Assembly (NCBI RefSeq): GCF_023893635.1
Contig: NZ_JAMWYK010000001.1
Location: forward strand, 248,001 to 312,000
Length of the DNA: 64,000 nucleotides
Direction: 5' to 3'
Source of the DNA: Fructobacillus apis
Lineage (GTDB): Bacteria; Bacillota; Bacilli; Lactobacillales; Lactobacillaceae
Within the stretch, counting starts at the first letter, position 1; each line of letters begins with the position of its first letter. Of the stretch, positions 41,398 through 50,138 are shown piece by piece. The notes under the pieces are model-generated. The model was not told where the DNA came from, did not search any database, and saw only the letters and a program-made list of their open reading frames with translations. Position numbers and translations under genes: made by a program.

Positions 41398-42705
41398 ATG
41401 TCTAAAATTGCATCATACTTCCAGTTCAAAGAACTGGGCACTTCCTTTAAGACAGAAGTGATTGCCGGGCTGACAACTTTCGTTGCCATGTCTTACATTC
41501 TGTTCTTGAACCCCAACGTCTTGTCCGCAGCGGGCATGGACAAGGGCGCGGTCTTCACGGCCACTGCGATTTCCGCAGCCGTTGCCACGCTCTTCATGGG
41601 ACTTGTCGCCAAGTACCCCATCGCCATCGCCCCGGGTCTTGGTGTGAACGCCTACTTCGCCTACTCCGTTGTCATTGGAATGGGCGTGTCATGGCAAACG
41701 GCCATCGCCGGTATCCTGGTGGCGGCCTTAATCTTCTTGGCTTTGACGCTGACGCACGTCCGCGAAAAAATCATCCACGCGATTCCGGCTAACTTGCGGA
41801 TTGCCATCGCAGCCGGAATTGGGCTCTTCATCGCCTTCATCGGTTTGCACAACGCCGGTTTGATTGTGGCGAACCCCGAAACGATGGTGGCTATGGGAAA
41901 CCTGACGGAAAAGACGACGCTCCTTTCCATCTTCGGCATCGCCTTGACGTTGATTTTGATCATCAAGAAGGTCCCAGCAGCCATCTTCTTCGGAATGGTT
42001 GGAACGACCATCGTTGGAATCGTGACGGGTTTGATTGCCATGCCAAAGGCCATCTTCGCGCCAGCACCTTCATTGGCCCCAACGTTCGGTCAGGCCTGGA
42101 TGCACCTCGGTGACATCAACACGTTCGGAATGATTGTCACGGCCCTCACGTTCTTGATTGTCGTGTTCTTCGACACGGCCGGAACGTTGATTGGTTTGAC
42201 GGAACAAGCCGGCATGCTCGAAAACGGCAAGATGCCACGTGCTGGTCGCGCCTTGATGGCCGACGCCGTTGGAATGACGGTCGGTGCAACCTTGGGAACG
42301 TCCCCAACGTCCGCCTTCGTGGAATCATCATCCGGAATGGCCGTGGGTGGTCGTTCCGGATTTGCATCGGTTGTGACTGCCGGCTTCTTCGCTTTGGCCC
42401 TCTTCTTCTCACCACTCTTGGCCGTGGTAACGTCACAAGTGACGGCCCCAGCCTTGATTGTGGTTGGAATCTTGATGGCCAACAACTTGAAGAAGATTCA
42501 GTGGGAAGACATGGCCATGGCGGCCCCAGCCTTCCTGATTGTTATCGGTATGCCACTGACCTACTCTATCTCCGATGGAATCGCCCTTGGTTTCATCGCT
42601 TACCCAATCACGATGATTGCGGCCAAACGTGGTAAGGAAGTGAACATGTTCATGTACGCCCTGGCGTTAATCTTCGTCGCTTTCTTGTTCTACACCCACC
42701 ATTAA
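41398..42705 (+). CDS. NCS2-family purine permease (AzgA/PbuG type)
   Basis: A 435-aa membrane carrier with about 13-14 segments, of the hypoxanthine/guanine/adenine group of NCS2. Family marks: GLTTFVAMSYILFLNPNVLS near the N-terminus, GLGVNAYFAYSVV (substrate region, res ~80-92) and TSAFVESSSGMAVGGRSGFASVV (~300-322). RBS AGAGGAG is located before the ATG. A PurR double operator lies upstream, so purine-dependent repression/activation is expected. It is a single-gene unit with a bidirectional terminator. The exact base transported is not determined. Confidence 0.92.
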   Translation: MSKIASYFQFKELGTSFKTEVIAGLTTFVAMSYILFLNPNVLSAAGMDKGAVFTATAISAAVATLFMGLVAKYPIAIAPGLGVNAYFAYSVVIGMGVSWQTAIAGILVAALIFLALTLTHVREKIIHAIPANLRIAIAAGIGLFIAFIGLHNAGLIVANPETMVAMGNLTEKTTLLSIFGIALTLILIIKKVPAAIFFGMVGTTIVGIVTGLIAMPKAIFAPAPSLAPTFGQAWMHLGDINTFGMIVTALTFLIVVFFDTAGTLIGLTEQAGMLENGKMPRAGRALMADAVGMTVGATLGTSPTSAFVESSSGMAVGGRSGFASVVTAGFFALALFFSPLLAVVTSQVTAPALIVVGILMANNLKKIQWEDMAMAAPAFLIVIGMPLTYSISDGIALGFIAYPITMIAAKRGKEVNMFMYALALIFVAFLFYTHH

Positions 42706-42712
42706 TTCAAAT

Positions 42713-42752
42713 AAAAAAGACGCTTCCGGTTAGAAACCGGAAGCGTTTTTTG
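42713..42752. terminator. Bidirectional terminator between the permease gene and the 141-aa gene
   Basis: AAAAGACGCTTCCGGTT-aga-AACCGGAAGCG followed by TTTTTT, convergent genes on either side. Confidence 0.9.
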
Positions 42753-42758
42753 CTTTTA

Positions 42759-43184
42759 TCATTCTTTGCCGTTTGCTTTGGCAGTCTTTTTGAAGAGTTC
42801 AATCTTACCATCAACCATCACGGCGAGGGTTTTCTCTTGCTTGTTGTAGTGTCCCTTATACTTAACACCATTCAAACGAAGTTCAAGGTACTCACCCTCG
42901 ATGTGAAATTTCCCTTCAGCCCAATCAACGCCCGGTGTAAAGTTCGTCACCACGTTGTTGTCGTGTAGCGTCATGCTGTCACTCATCCGGCGTTCGTCCT
43001 CAGCCGCAATCACGGAGTAGGTCCCGGCCAGACTCTGATAAGCATGTAAACGGTAAATAATAAAAGCGGAGGTGATCACCAGTGCCAGCGAAACAAGCCA
43101 ATTGAAAATAAAAGCAGCCCGGTTACGGGGTTGCTTTTCATTCAGATTTAATTTGGCTAAATCTTCTCGCCGGTTTTCGTTCAT
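42759..43184 (-). CDS. Hypothetical membrane-anchored protein
   Basis: A 141-aa protein I do not recognise. One membrane segment at res ~26-47 (FIFNWLVSLALVITSAFIIYRL) after a charged N-terminus; the rest is extracytoplasmic and beta-rich, with AGTYSVIAAEDERRMSDS and KFHIEGEYLELRLNGVKYKGHYN, resembling small lipocalin-like or Sortase-independent 'DUF' domains that I cannot name. RBS GGGAGAAAG is clear. It is a single gene; no neighbour shares its strand within 350 bp upstream. Confidence 0.7.
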   Translation of the reverse strand: MNENRREDLAKLNLNEKQPRNRAAFIFNWLVSLALVITSAFIIYRLHAYQSLAGTYSVIAAEDERRMSDSMTLHDNNVVTNFTPGVDWAEGKFHIEGEYLELRLNGVKYKGHYNKQEKTLAVMVDGKIELFKKTAKANGKE

Positions 43185-43551
43185 CTTGCTTTCTCCCTAA
43201 ACAAGTTCAGGACGGATAACTGGTTACGGATCACCAAGTACCATAATTCTCTCTATTTATACGTACACTATATTACCGAAATTTCACAAAATTGCAAATG
43301 TTACATCGCCCTAAAAACGCCTGTTTTGTGCACTTTTAAAAATAACACGACCGTTTTTGGAGGAGTTTTTCTAAAATACATCACAAACTTCTTTTCTAAT
43401 GCACTAGTAGCCGTATACCACTTTCTTATTCTCATACCGATTATGACAGTCCAGAAGCCCGGAAGGACACTCTAAAATCAGTTCCTCATGCTAAAAAAGT
43501 CACGCCCTTCCCGCCTTCGATTATAAGTTAGCCCCCTTCTCGTTGCCCCGC
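43185..43551. other. 367-bp intergenic region without a recognisable gene
   Basis: Between recN's terminator and the 141-aa gene. AT-rich near 43240-43300 (a TATAAA on the minus strand at ~43257 could be the -10 of the 141-aa gene), then mixed sequence. I see no ORF with a credible start, no tRNA-like fold and no strong hairpin. Confidence 0.5.
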
Positions 43552-43586
43552 ACAAAAAAAGCAGAAACCGCCATGTGTTTCTGCTT
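43552..43586 (-). terminator. Terminator after recN
   Basis: On the minus strand AAAAGCAGAAAC / GTTTCTGCTTTT, T run following. Confidence 0.85.
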
Positions 43587-43598
43587 TTCAATCATTTA

Positions 43599-45278
43599 TT
43601 ATTTACCAGCGTTTTCTCGCAAATCGCGTGCGTTGGCCAGGGCCGCTTCTGAGATTTCATCCCCAGACAGCATCATGGCAACGGCGTTATCGCGTTTACC
43701 ATCGGCCAGGTCTTCCACGTGGGTCACCGTTCGGTCGCCCACTGCTTCCTTTTGAATCAGGAAGTGGTGGTCGGCTGCGGCGGCAACCTGTGGCAGGTGG
43801 GTAATGGCCAAAACCTGCGTGTTTTGACTGATAGCCCGCATCTTCTGTGCGATGGCGGATCCGACACGACCGGAAACCCCGGTGTCAATTTCGTCAAAGA
43901 CCACCGTGGAGAGTCCCTGCTGGGCGATGAAGACCGTCTTTAAGGCCAACATCAAACGGGAAGCTTCTCCACCGGAGGCCGCCTTTTCGAGTGGCTTCAT
44001 CCCCTCTCCCTTGTTGGTCTGAACAAGGAAGAAAACACGGTCGGAGCCGGAAGGCAGGAAGCCTTCGACCGGCTCGAATTTCACTTCGAAGAGGGCTTCT
44101 GGCATCAACAGGTCGCCGAGTTCTTGGTTGACGGCAGCTTCGAGCTTTGCCGCCACTTGCTTGCGCTTGGCCGTCAGTTCTTCGGCCGCCTTGGTGATTT
44201 TCACTTTCAGGGCGTCCTTTTGCTCTGTCAAAGCGTCGATGTCCAGGGCACCGCCGTCCAAGTCGGACAGGTCCTTTTCAACCTTCTGCTGGAAGGCCAA
44301 GATGTCTTCAACGGTCTCACCGTACTTGCGCTTCAGGGAGTGAATCACTTGGAGGCGGTCGTCAATCTTCACTAAGGATTCTTCGTCGAAGGAAAGGTTG
44401 GCAACGGACTCGTCCAGGTCACGACCCGCGTCCTGAGCCGCGTAGTAGGCCTCAGAGATTGCTTTGGCGACGTTTTCGTATTCGGCATCGAACGAAGCGG
44501 CCGTTTGCAGTGAGGCGTTCGCAGCGGCCAATAAATCGATGGCCCCACCGTCGAGTCCGGGGTTCAGGGCTTGTTGGGCCTGATCTAGGGAATCGGCGAT
44601 TTTCTTGTGGTTGGCGAGCTTGGACCGTTCGGCCATCAGCTCGTCTTCTTCACCCGGTTGCAGGTTGGCCTGCTTCAGTTCTTCGGCTTGGAAGGTCAAG
44701 AGGTCCAAGCGTTGGTTCAGGTCCTGGGCCTGGTTTTTGACCTGGTTCAGGCGAAGGGCCAAGGCGCGGTAGTCTTCAAAGAGCGCCTCGTACTTAAGCC
44801 GAGAAGCCTTTAACTCGGCGTCCGCGAAGTCGTCCAACAAGGACAGGTGGGAGTCGGGATTCAAGAGCAAGGACGTGTCGTGCTGCCCCTGGATTTCAAC
44901 CAAACGCGCACCAAGTCCGGCGAGCGTCTTCAGCGGAACGATCACGCCGTTCATTCGTGAGACGGAGCGCCCCTTCTGGTTGAATTCCCGGTAGATGACC
45001 ACTTGGCCTTCCGAAACGTCGACGCCCGCTTCTTCAAAAGCAGCAATCAAATCATCCCCGGCGTCTTCCAAGGAGAAGACGGCCTGCAGGACGGCCTTGT
45101 CGGCCCCTTTTCGAATCATTTCGGTTGAGGCGCGGCCACCGGCCAGCATGGCGAGGGCGTCGATGATGATGGACTTACCGGCACCGGTTTCTCCCGTGAG
45201 GACCGTCAGGCGGTCGTCAAAGGACAAATCGACCTGGTCGATAATCGCAAAATTTTCAATTACGAGTTGTTCTAACAT
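43599..45278 (-). CDS. recN: DNA repair protein RecN
   Basis: A 559-aa SMC-like ATPase of double-strand-break repair. Walker A TGETGAGKSIIIDAL (res ~29-43) is close to the N-terminus, a long coiled-coil middle follows, and the C-terminal half has the signature KAASGGEASRLMLALK and Walker B TVVFDEIDTGVSGRVG. I chose the ATG at 45278 because GGAG is 6 nt upstream; the longer frame begins with a TTG inside this RBS. It is the last gene of a xseA-xseB-ispA-tlyA-recN series. ArgR, often between tlyA and recN, is missing here. Confidence 0.95.
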   Translation of the reverse strand: MLEQLVIENFAIIDQVDLSFDDRLTVLTGETGAGKSIIIDALAMLAGGRASTEMIRKGADKAVLQAVFSLEDAGDDLIAAFEEAGVDVSEGQVVIYREFNQKGRSVSRMNGVIVPLKTLAGLGARLVEIQGQHDTSLLLNPDSHLSLLDDFADAELKASRLKYEALFEDYRALALRLNQVKNQAQDLNQRLDLLTFQAEELKQANLQPGEEDELMAERSKLANHKKIADSLDQAQQALNPGLDGGAIDLLAAANASLQTAASFDAEYENVAKAISEAYYAAQDAGRDLDESVANLSFDEESLVKIDDRLQVIHSLKRKYGETVEDILAFQQKVEKDLSDLDGGALDIDALTEQKDALKVKITKAAEELTAKRKQVAAKLEAAVNQELGDLLMPEALFEVKFEPVEGFLPSGSDRVFFLVQTNKGEGMKPLEKAASGGEASRLMLALKTVFIAQQGLSTVVFDEIDTGVSGRVGSAIAQKMRAISQNTQVLAITHLPQVAAAADHHFLIQKEAVGDRTVTHVEDLADGKRDNAVAMMLSGDEISEAALANARDLRENAGK

Positions 45279-45328
45279 CGCTTTCTCCAAAATTTCTTGT
45301 TAAATAAGACGACCGGTAAAAGCCGTCT

Positions 45329-46153
45329 TTACCCTTCTTGGTCGAGTTGACCGTGGGCGTCGTCGATGACTTGGTCAATGTTGACGTCGTCAAAGACCTT
45401 GGCATCGTCATCGCGTTCGAGCCAGGCCAAGAACTCGATGTTTCCTTGGCCTCCCTTGATTGGGGAATAAGTGAGCCCCTTAACGGAGAAGCCACTCTCG
45501 ACCATCATGGGTAGTGTCTTCTCCAACACCTGGCGGTGAACGGCTGGATCCTTGATAATGCCGTGCTTACCAACGGCTTCGCGCCCAGCTTCGAACTGGG
45601 GCTTGATCAGGGCGGCGACTTCACCGCCCTTGGCTAAGATGTCTTTCAGCGTTGGCAAAATGAGTGACAACGAGATGAAGGAAACGTCGATGGTGGCGCG
45701 CGTTGGCTGCCCTTCCATGAAGTCCGCCAACTTGGCGTAGCGGAAGTTGGTGTTTTCCATGACCGTGACGCGCTCGTCGATGCGAAGCTTCCAGGCGAGT
45801 TGGTTGGTTCCAACGTCTAGGGCGTAAACGTGCTTGGCGCCGTTTTGCAGGGAAACGTCGGTGAAACCACCCGTGGATGAACCGATGTCCAAGACGATTT
45901 GGTCTTGCATGGCCATGCCGAAGGTGTCGATGGCTTTGACGAGCTTGTAGCCCCCACGAGACACAAAGGGCAGTGGTTGTCCTTTAAAATGTAATTCGGT
46001 TGTGACCGGAATCTTTTGTCCGGCCTTGTCTAGGCGTTCTTCGTTCTCACCGAGAATCTGACCGGCCATGACGGCTCGCTTGGCTTGCTCACGGGAGGTG
46101 AAGAGGCCTTGCTGAACTAGTAGAATGTCAACGCGCTCTTTTGCGACTGCCAT
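45329..46153 (-). CDS. tlyA: TlyA-family rRNA methyltransferase (S4 plus FtsJ domain)
   Basis: A 274-aa protein with an N-terminal S4 RNA-binding domain (KERVDILLVQQGLFTSREQAKRAVMAGQIL, res ~4-33) and an FtsJ-like methyltransferase domain (VLDIGSSTGGFTDVSLQNG, ~85-103). Mycobacterial TlyA 2'-O-methylates 16S and 23S rRNA; the older name is hemolysin. The linker motif VSRGGYKLVKAID is typical. It follows ispA by 3 nt. Name given by family, substrate not proven in lactic acid bacteria. Confidence 0.92.
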   Translation of the reverse strand: MAVAKERVDILLVQQGLFTSREQAKRAVMAGQILGENEERLDKAGQKIPVTTELHFKGQPLPFVSRGGYKLVKAIDTFGMAMQDQIVLDIGSSTGGFTDVSLQNGAKHVYALDVGTNQLAWKLRIDERVTVMENTNFRYAKLADFMEGQPTRATIDVSFISLSLILPTLKDILAKGGEVAALIKPQFEAGREAVGKHGIIKDPAVHRQVLEKTLPMMVESGFSVKGLTYSPIKGGQGNIEFLAWLERDDDAKVFDDVNIDQVIDDAHGQLDQEG

Positions 46154-46156
46154 ACA

Positions 46157-47032
46157 TTATGCTCCAATTAGTTTAATTAAATCTTCTAGCAAAGACTTGT
46201 CAAAGGTGGGTTCCATGTCGGACAAGGCGCAAAGCGCCACTTCTGCGTCAGCCAACAGCTCGTCGACCATTGCTTTGGCGCGGTCCATGCCGACGAGGTG
46301 AACGAGGGAGACAACCCCCTCTTCTTCGTCTTGTTCGTAATCGTCGACGTCGTCTTGAATTTGAAAGAGTAACCCAAGACTCTGGGCGTACTTCTCAACC
46401 AAGGCGAGTGCATCCGGCTTCAAGTCCAGGTAGTGGCCCCCGATTAAGGCGGCGGCAATCAAGAGATCGGCCGTCTTTTTCTGGTAGACCTGGTCCAGGA
46501 CTTTCGCCAAGGCGACGGAATCCTTCACCGTGTCATGGTTTTGCATGTCCAAGACCTGGCCGTAGACCATGCCAAAGGCACCGGAACGACTAGACAAAGT
46601 CTGAATCATTGCCACGACTTGTTCGGCTGACACGCCCTTGACCTGACTCAGAATCTGGTAGGCCTGCGCTTGTAACGCATCCCCCACCAAGACACCGGTA
46701 GCCGGTCCGTACAGCGCGTGAACGGAAAGCTTGCCGCGGCGGTAGGCGTCGTTGTCCATGGCTGGCAAATCGTCGTGAACCAGTGAATAGGCGTGTACCC
46801 ATTCGATGGCGGAAGCCGCCTTCACGGCTTCGTCGTCGATGGTTTGCCCAAAGGACTGAATCACCGCAAGGGCCAGCAAGGGACGCAGGCGCTTACCTGG
46901 CGTGAGCAAGGCGTACTGCAGGGCCTTTTCGAAGTCGATGGAAACTTCTTTTCCGTGCTGCTTGCTTTCTTCCACGAGAGCTTCTTCAACGCGTGGTTTG
47001 TATTGGTTGATGAAGTCCTTGAAATTAGTCAT
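46157..47032 (-). CDS. ispA: Polyprenyl synthetase, farnesyl diphosphate synthase type
   Basis: A 291-aa prenyltransferase condensing IPP with DMAPP/GPP to farnesyl diphosphate, precursor of undecaprenyl phosphate. First Asp-rich motif [18 protein letters not shown] (res ~83-100), with the two extra residues between Asp pairs that mark the bacterial short-chain type, and second motif [16 protein letters not shown] (~220). The start overlaps xseB by 8 nt. The xseA-xseB-ispA-tlyA order is typical for Firmicutes. Confidence 0.95.
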   Translation of the reverse strand: MTNFKDFINQYKPRVEEALVEESKQHGKEVSIDFEKALQYALLTPGKRLRPLLALAVIQSFGQTIDDEAVKAASAIEWVHAYSLVHDDLPAMDNDAYRRGKLSVHALYGPATGVLVGDALQAQAYQILSQVKGVSAEQVVAMIQTLSSRSGAFGMVYGQVLDMQNHDTVKDSVALAKVLDQVYQKKTADLLIAAALIGGHYLDLKPDALALVEKYAQSLGLLFQIQDDVDDYEQDEEEGVVSLVHLVGMDRAKAMVDELLADAEVALCALSDMEPTFDKSLLEDLIKLIGA

Positions 47033-47252
47033 TGTTCGTCAATTCCAAATCAGACATGGAACCGTCGTCGGCCATCACTTGGGCCAACGTCTTTTCGGCT
47101 TCGGCCAACGTCTTTTGCAAGTCCTTTGCGAGCGTCACACCCGTCTTGAAATCAGCCAACGCTGTTTCCAATGGGCGGTCACCTTGTTCCAAGGCCGTTA
47201 CGATTTGATCCAATTGCTTCAACTTGTCTTCAAAAGATACTTTTTCAGTCAT
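47025..47252 (-). CDS. xseB: Exodeoxyribonuclease VII small subunit
   Basis: A 75-aa helical subunit; several copies bind one XseA. The sequence [45 protein letters not shown] is the typical two-helix core. It overlaps both xseA (by 8 nt) and ispA (by 8 nt), so all three are translationally coupled. Confidence 0.95.
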   Translation of the reverse strand: MTEKVSFEDKLKQLDQIVTALEQGDRPLETALADFKTGVTLAKDLQKTLAEAEKTLAQVMADDGSMSDLELTNND

Positions 47253-48522
47253 TTTGCTCTCCTAAAATCTTGGCGCTTAAGTCCCCGTCTGCAAAAGTCA
47301 GGCGCACCTCGTCGTCTTTTTTCAAATCCTCTTTACTCTTGATGATGGAACCGTCGGGTCCCTTCACGAAGGTGTAACCGGAAGAAAGAATTTTCAACGG
47401 TGACACCAGGTCCAACTTGGCGGCGGCCAAGGAAACCTTTTCTTGGTAAGGACGAAGTAGCTGACCTTGTTGTGCGGCCAGTCGTTCGACCAGGGCCTTT
47501 TCCTGGTAGCGACGGTTGTCGACGCGGCGGGAGAAGGCCTGATAGAGACGCTTTTCCAAAGAGTCGACTTCCTGCTGGTAGGCGGCGTACAAACGGTCGG
47601 GCTGCTTCATGATTGGTCGTTCGACCACGTAGTTCAAGGCCTGCTTCTTTTTTTGAACCAGCTGCTGTCCGGCCAACGTCAGGCGCGATGACAACTCCAT
47701 CACCCGGTCAACCAAGTTTTGCTTGGAGACGGGTGTGGCCAGTTCGGCGGCGGCCGTTGGTGTAGCCGCGCGTTGGTCGGCAACCAAGTCCACGAGCGTA
47801 TTGTCGGTTTCGTGACCAACGGAGGCAATTACCGGCGTGTTCATGGCCGCCACTCGGCGGACCAGACTTTCATCGTTAAATGCCCAGAGGTCTTCGATGG
47901 AACCTCCACCACGACCGATGATGACGGCGTCAAAACCCATGTCATCGACTCGGTCGAGTTGCTTCAGCAAAGATGGCACCGCACCATCCCCCTGCACCAC
48001 TGCCGGCAATAGGACGACCTGTGCCTGCGGCAGACGACGTTCGACCGTCTTGGCCACGTCTTCGACGACGGCCCCGGTTGGTGACGTGATGACCGCGATT
48101 TTCTTTGGCAGTGGCTTCAAGGCCTTCTTTGGTTGGGAGAAGAGTCCTTCCTTAGACAGCTTTTCCTTCAACTGCTGGAGGGCCATGAAGAGGTCCCCAA
48201 CACCGGCCGGCGTCATCTGCTCCAAGATAATCGAGTAGGAACCGGCTGGTTCGTAAACTTGGACGCGACCGATGGCCTGGACCTTCATCCCCTCTTCCGG
48301 CTCGAACTTCAAGCGGGAGGCGTAAGAGAACATGGCCGCACGGATGACCGCCTTCTCCTTTGGGTCCTTGATGGAGAAGTAGAGGTGGCGGGAGCGCCGG
48401 TTTCCAAGGTTGGAAATTTCCCCCGTCAAATAAACCTTACCAAGGTGGGGGTCGTTATCGAACTTGGCCTTGAGATATTTAGTTAGTGCACCAACACTTA
48501 AATACTGTGCTTGATCGACCAT
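47245..48522 (-). CDS. xseA: Exodeoxyribonuclease VII large subunit
   Basis: A 425-aa nuclease subunit degrading single-stranded DNA from both ends. N-terminal OB domain ([45 protein letters not shown]), catalytic region ([65 protein letters not shown]) and a C-terminal coiled coil and tail. The length is normal. A terminated structured RNA lies 70 bp upstream on the same strand, so transcription may depend on it. Confidence 0.96.
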   Translation of the reverse strand: MVDQAQYLSVGALTKYLKAKFDNDPHLGKVYLTGEISNLGNRRSRHLYFSIKDPKEKAVIRAAMFSYASRLKFEPEEGMKVQAIGRVQVYEPAGSYSIILEQMTPAGVGDLFMALQQLKEKLSKEGLFSQPKKALKPLPKKIAVITSPTGAVVEDVAKTVERRLPQAQVVLLPAVVQGDGAVPSLLKQLDRVDDMGFDAVIIGRGGGSIEDLWAFNDESLVRRVAAMNTPVIASVGHETDNTLVDLVADQRAATPTAAAELATPVSKQNLVDRVMELSSRLTLAGQQLVQKKKQALNYVVERPIMKQPDRLYAAYQQEVDSLEKRLYQAFSRRVDNRRYQEKALVERLAAQQGQLLRPYQEKVSLAAAKLDLVSPLKILSSGYTFVKGPDGSIIKSKEDLKKDDEVRLTFADGDLSAKILGEQND

Positions 48523-48589
48523 GGAGACTCCTAAAAAGTAAAAACTGCTTTCTTTATTATAACAAAAGCCCTCTTAAAATTTGGCAATA

Positions 48590-48825
48590 AAAAAGAGCTA
48601 ACCGTAGTTAGCTCTTAGTTTGGCATGCCGAATTCGCTTCGACGGGCGGTTTCAATCAGTCACGATTGAAACAAGTCAGCGTCACCCTTGCAAAAGCAAG
48701 TAGTCATGGTGAGATATGAAAGTTCCACAACAGTCATAACACCTGCACCAAATCCGTGGCTTGGAATTTAATCCGAGCAGGCCGCGTGTGGCGCCTTAAA
48801 AGGCGCTCTCGACTCATCGCATACC
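48590..48825 (-). ncRNA. Structured non-coding RNA or long leader upstream of xseA (unassigned; 6S-like candidate)
   Basis: About 235 nt with its own promoter and terminator. Sequence features on the minus strand: 5' GGTATGC can pair with 3' GCATGCC (closing stem); hairpins AGCGCC-ttttaa-GGCGCC(T), TCACC...TTGC-tttt-GCAA-g-GGTGA and GTTTCAATC-gtgact-GATTGAAAC; then the terminator. No ORF of note. A closing stem and free-standing gene fit 6S RNA, but the several internal hairpins do not clearly give the 6S rod with one bubble. RNase P, tmRNA and SRP RNA signatures are absent. Because xseA follows directly, a cis-acting leader is also possible. Confidence 0.55.
48593..48616 (-). terminator. Terminator of the structured RNA
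   Basis: On the minus strand AAGAGCTAAC-tacg-GTTAGCTCTT followed by TTTT. Confidence 0.9.
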
Positions 48826-48828
48826 TAT

Positions 48829-48857
48829 ATTATGGCAGGAATGACGTGAAATAGCAA
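48829..48857 (-). promoter_or_regulatory. Promoter of the structured RNA
   Basis: -35 TTGCTA (48852-48857), 17-bp spacer, -10 CATAAT (48829-48834) on the minus strand. The start would be at about 48822-48825, just at the 5' arm of the closing stem. Confidence 0.7.
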
Positions 48858-48867
48858 GGATTTCCTG

Positions 48868-49089
48868 TTACTCTTCTAATCCCTCTTCTTCGTCGGTGAG
48901 GATGCCGGCTTTCAAATCAAGGTAAATCTTGAAGGCAAAGATGATGATCAGTCCGAAGACGAGCAGAGCGGTTTGGATGGCGTAGTTGGTCCAGAAACCG
49001 TTGATGTACCGTGAAATGTACTCTTCGTATACGTAAAACAAAACGAAGGCGTAGCCAAAGCTAAAAGTAATAAAAGTTCCCGTCCTCAT
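48868..49089 (-). CDS. Small membrane protein of unknown function
   Basis: A 73-aa protein with two predicted membrane helices (res ~5-23, FITFSFGYAFVLFYVYEEY, and ~38-58, AIQTALLVFGLIIIFAFKIYL) and an acidic tail TDEEEGLEE. Not a family I can name. RBS AAAGGAA lies upstream. It ends 11 bp before the -35 box of the structured RNA gene; no terminator separates them, so read-through into the RNA is possible. Confidence 0.65.
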   Translation of the reverse strand: MRTGTFITFSFGYAFVLFYVYEEYISRYINGFWTNYAIQTALLVFGLIIIFAFKIYLDLKAGILTDEEEGLEE

Positions 49090-49210
49090 GCCCTATTCCT
49101 TTCGGGTGTTGGTCTAAAGTTTCTTAACAATGTTTACATTATCACATAATCTAAACAAAAAACAAATGTGTTTTCGCGCATTTTATCATGGTCGGGTTTG
49201 ACTTTACTAT

Positions 49211-49233
49211 TAGCCGAAATGGCCGTATACTGA
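49211..49233 (+). promoter_or_regulatory. Promoter placing the start of transcription at an ATG
   Basis: -10 TATACT lies at about 49226-49231, with -35 TTTACT 17 bp upstream. Only six bases (GACGCT) separate the -10 box from the ATG at 49238, so transcription should begin at or next to the start codon. Confidence 0.5.
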
Positions 49234-49237
49234 CGCT

Positions 49238-49492
49238 ATGTTAATGATCACGAAAATTAAGACGAAAGAATTGAAGAACGACGGGCGCGCAGAGTCCTAC
49301 GACTGGGACGACTTGGCGATACCGGAAAGCGACTACGCGTCGAAGAAGGAACTGGCGAAGGCGGTGGCTGAGGCCTATGATTTGGGCGAGGTGACGGCGC
49401 TGTCGCACGTGTCATCAAAAGCGGTGCTGAAGGCAACGCTGGAAAAGGACGGGCAGGCCTATCATTTGTCGGCCCATGTCAAAGCAGATTAA
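49238..49492 (+). CDS. Small protein of unknown function, apparently translated from a leaderless mRNA
   Basis: An 84-aa soluble, charged protein (KTKELKNDGRAESYDWDDLAIPESDYASKKELAKAVAEAYDLG, shown in part) with mixed alpha/beta character. No family recognised. No Shine-Dalgarno sequence is visible; the ATG is 6 nt after a TATACT -10 box, which points to a leaderless transcript. An alternative start is the third codon (M3). It is followed by a strong terminator. The codon composition is like the GC-richer neighbours, which supports it being a real gene. Confidence 0.65.
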   Translation: MLMITKIKTKELKNDGRAESYDWDDLAIPESDYASKKELAKAVAEAYDLGEVTALSHVSSKAVLKATLEKDGQAYHLSAHVKAD

Positions 49493-49495
49493 AAA

Positions 49496-49537
49496 ACAAA
49501 AAGCTGGCTCGTGTCTCACACGAACCAGCTTTTTTTA
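49496..49537. terminator. Bidirectional terminator
   Basis: AAAAAGCTGGCTCGTGT-ctc-ACACGAACCAGCTTTTT between convergent genes. Confidence 0.9.
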
Positions 49538-49544
49538 AAACGTT

Positions 49545-50033
49545 TTACTTGCTTTCATCCTGCTTCTCTTCTTCAAGAGTAGCCGCCGCCTGGTTTTCTC
49601 GGATGGCGTCCAACTGCGTAGCGAACCATTTGGCCCCCTTGGCCAAAACGGATTCTGAATCGTCCAAGAAAGCCGTCAAGGAAGACAGCTTTTCAATCTT
49701 CAACGCGGACTTTGAGACGTGGGCGTTGTCCACGATCAAGTAGACGGATAGCTCGTAGGCCTTGTCCACGTAGACCAACTTCTTTTCCTGGTTCTTGTAG
49801 CGCAAAGGCAGGTTAATGACGTTTGCTTCCATCGACAAGGTGGTCCCACCCTGTTCGATTCCGCCATCGACATCCAATGCTGCACGAACCGGTTGCTCGG
49901 ACTTGGCTAAGTCCGTAAAGGCTGCAAAAAGAGAATCCAGGTCGATTTCCTTACCGGCCGGATTAGTAACAACTTTTTCTTCGTAGCTTTGGTTTTCAAC
50001 CAAGTCAACGATGGTTTCTCCTGATAATTCCAT
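49545..50033 (-). CDS. Hypothetical cytoplasmic protein
   Basis: A 162-aa acidic protein without signal peptide or membrane span, unknown to me. The N-terminal ELSGETIVDLVENQSYEEKVVTNPAGKEIDLDSLF and middle RAALDVDGGIEQGGTTLSMEANVINLPLRYKNQEKKLVYVDKAYELSVYL suggest a beta-rich fold; the C-terminal ~40 residues are helical with an AAATLEEEKQDESK tail. RBS AAAGGAG is 7-8 nt before the ATG. It is monocistronic between two terminators. Confidence 0.7.
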   Translation of the reverse strand: MELSGETIVDLVENQSYEEKVVTNPAGKEIDLDSLFAAFTDLAKSEQPVRAALDVDGGIEQGGTTLSMEANVINLPLRYKNQEKKLVYVDKAYELSVYLIVDNAHVSKSALKIEKLSSLTAFLDDSESVLAKGAKWFATQLDAIRENQAAATLEEEKQDESK

Positions 50034-50085
50034 AAGATTCTCCTTTGCTTAACAAAAAGAGTATAGCACAGGCCCCCGTGGGCCG

Positions 50086-50124
50086 AAAAGAAAAAAGTCT
50101 CATCACTTTGGATGGGACTTTTTT
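50086..50124. terminator. Terminator between the flavoprotein gene and the 162-aa gene
   Basis: AAAAAAGTCTCATC / GATGGGACTTTTTT imperfect stem; T run on minus (for the flavoprotein gene) and plus strand. Confidence 0.75.
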
Positions 50125-50138
50125 CATTTGCATATTCA

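Noticed and set aside
43185-43551. Small RNA or peptide gene in the recN-141-aa gap
   Set aside because: Looked on both strands for ATG plus SD and for strong hairpins; found none that stands out.
48590-48825. T-box leader before xseA because of AAGGGTGACGC
   Set aside because: The T-box needs a tRNA-pairing GGGTGG-type bulge beside an antiterminator; the segment here is part of a different hairpin (TCACC...GGTGA), and xseA is not an aminoacyl-tRNA or amino-acid gene.
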